Below, one piece after another: positions 29,579-30,132 of a stretch of 30,132 bases of DNA. The notes beneath the pieces were generated by a model. It saw only the letters and a program-made list of their open reading frames with translations. It was not told where the DNA came from and searched no databases. The DNA lies in assembly GCA_964599885.1 (NCBI GenBank), contig CAZRHH010000035.1, forward strand, positions 1 through 30,132. Direction: 5' to 3'. Every line of letters starts with the position of its first letter. Within the stretch, counting starts at the first letter, position 1. Made by a program: the position numbers and the translations under genes. Source of the stretch: CAZRHH01 sp964599885 (lineage in GTDB: Bacteria > Chloroflexota > Dehalococcoidia > DSTF01 > JACRBR01).

Positions 29579-30132
29579 ATGGCAGCCGAAACACTTCTGG
29601 ACATCAAGGGCCTTACGGTCAGCGTCGAGGGCAAGCAGATCCTCAACGGCGTCGACCTGAAGGTGAATCGCGGCGAAGTACACGCGATCATGGGCCCGAA
29701 CGGCTCTGGCAAGAGCACGCTCGCGAACGCCCTCATGGGCCACCCGCGCTACGCCGTCACCGCCGGCACGGTGCAGTTCGAAGGCACCGACATCCTGCCG
29801 CTGACGACGGACGCCCGCGCGCGTCTCGGCATCTTCCTCGCCTTCCAGTACCCGACCGGCATCCCCGGCGTCACGATGGTGAACTTCCTGCGTCAGGCGA
29901 TGAAGGCCGTCCGCGGCGAAGACGTGCCGATCCGCGAGTTCCGCGAGAAGCTCTTCGCCACCATGAAGCTCCTCAAGGTCGACGAGCAGTTCGCTCGGCG
30001 TTATGTCAATGAAGGATTCTCCGGCGGCGAGAAGAAGCGCGCCGAAGTGCTGCAGATGGGCATCCTCGATCCCAAGCTCGCCATCATGGATGAGACCGAC
30101 TCCGGCCTCGACATCGACGCCCTGCGCACGGT
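29579..30132 (+). CDS. sufC: SufC, Fe-S cluster assembly ATPase (3' end cut by window edge)
   Basis: 184 residues are visible from ATG 29579, preceded by GGGAAGGAA; the frame is open at the edge, with about 65-75 residues missing. Walker A GPNGSGKST, the SufC-typical LGIFLAFQYPTGIPGV in the Q-loop region, the ABC signature FSGGEKKRAE and Walker B LAIMDETDSGLD are all present, with the ETDSGLD form characteristic of SufC. It is the ATPase of the SufBC2D scaffold that builds Fe-S clusters in the cytoplasm. sufB and sufD should follow outside the window. Confidence 0.95.
   Translation, partial: MAAETLLDIKGLTVSVEGKQILNGVDLKVNRGEVHAIMGPNGSGKSTLANALMGHPRYAVTAGTVQFEGTDILPLTTDARARLGIFLAFQYPTGIPGVTMVNFLRQAMKAVRGEDVPIREFREKLFATMKLLKVDEQFARRYVNEGFSGGEKKRAEVLQMGILDPKLAIMDETDSGLDIDALRT

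Overview
The window is high-GC bacterial DNA with dense short intergenic gaps and genes on both strands. It carries an F420-type luciferase-like oxidoreductase, a Ddn-like deazaflavin oxidoreductase, DUF4389 and PadR/membrane-protein pairs, a DUF433/DUF5615 toxin-antitoxin pair and a sufR-sufC start. Several genes have a -10-like hexamer ending 4-7 bases before the start codon. Together these suggest an uncultured Chloroflexota lineage (Dehalococcoidia-like) or, less likely, an actinobacterial relative. This placement is inference; the window has no rRNA.

Layout. 1-2480: a small conserved protein overlapping a GNAT acetyltransferase (both minus), then divergently an alkyl-sulfatase-type metallo-hydrolase. 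2480-3745: a foreign-looking patch with small membrane ORFs chained by GTGA overlaps, an RHS core fragment and what looks like the 3' tail of a second alkyl-sulfatase gene. 3758-6190: a SufR-like regulator, a small GWxLV protein, a 13-bp perfect inverted repeat and an autoinhibited-type Fic protein. 6215-7477: a 57-bp exact duplication of the tRNA-Arg(CCU) 5' half plus upstream flank, enclosing one toroid-fold (squalene-cyclase-like) gene, with the intact tRNA at the right end. 7511-13165: DUF4389 membrane protein, small membrane protein, SET-domain protein, ACT-malic enzyme, esterase, zinc-ribbon/J-domain protein, flavin reductase. 13489-17982: cytochrome P450, a frameshifted GT-C glycosyltransferase and an LLM-class oxidoreductase, with most of the palindromic repeats between them. 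18061-23292: PadR and its membrane partner, two tandem 28-29 aa single-helix microproteins, an alpha/beta hydrolase-LuxR fusion, a zinc-ribbon protein, a Ddn-like protein, Cu/Zn superoxide dismutase with a clear terminator, and a polytopic membrane protein. 23346-26594: a 1082-residue CbbO/NorD-type VWA protein without its AAA+ partner. 26646-27937: a frameshifted DUF433-DUF5615 toxin-antitoxin operon. 27955-30132: nitroreductase, then a second SufR-like regulator directly upstream of sufC, which runs off the window.

Functional reading. The right end is the start of an Fe-S assembly (suf) operon under its own cluster-sensing regulator. A second regulator with identical cysteine spacing sits 24 kb to the left. 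Redox enzymes are common (P450, flavin reductase, two nitroreductase-type proteins, LLM oxidoreductase, SOD), but they do not form one visible pathway. The plus strand is C-rich up to about 18.0 kb regardless of gene direction and G-rich from 18.1 kb to about 26.6 kb, which suggests a rearranged segment. The most unusual items are the tRNA-flanked single-gene insertion, the microprotein pair, the two-subtype palindromic repeat family and the decayed toxin-antitoxin and RHS patches.
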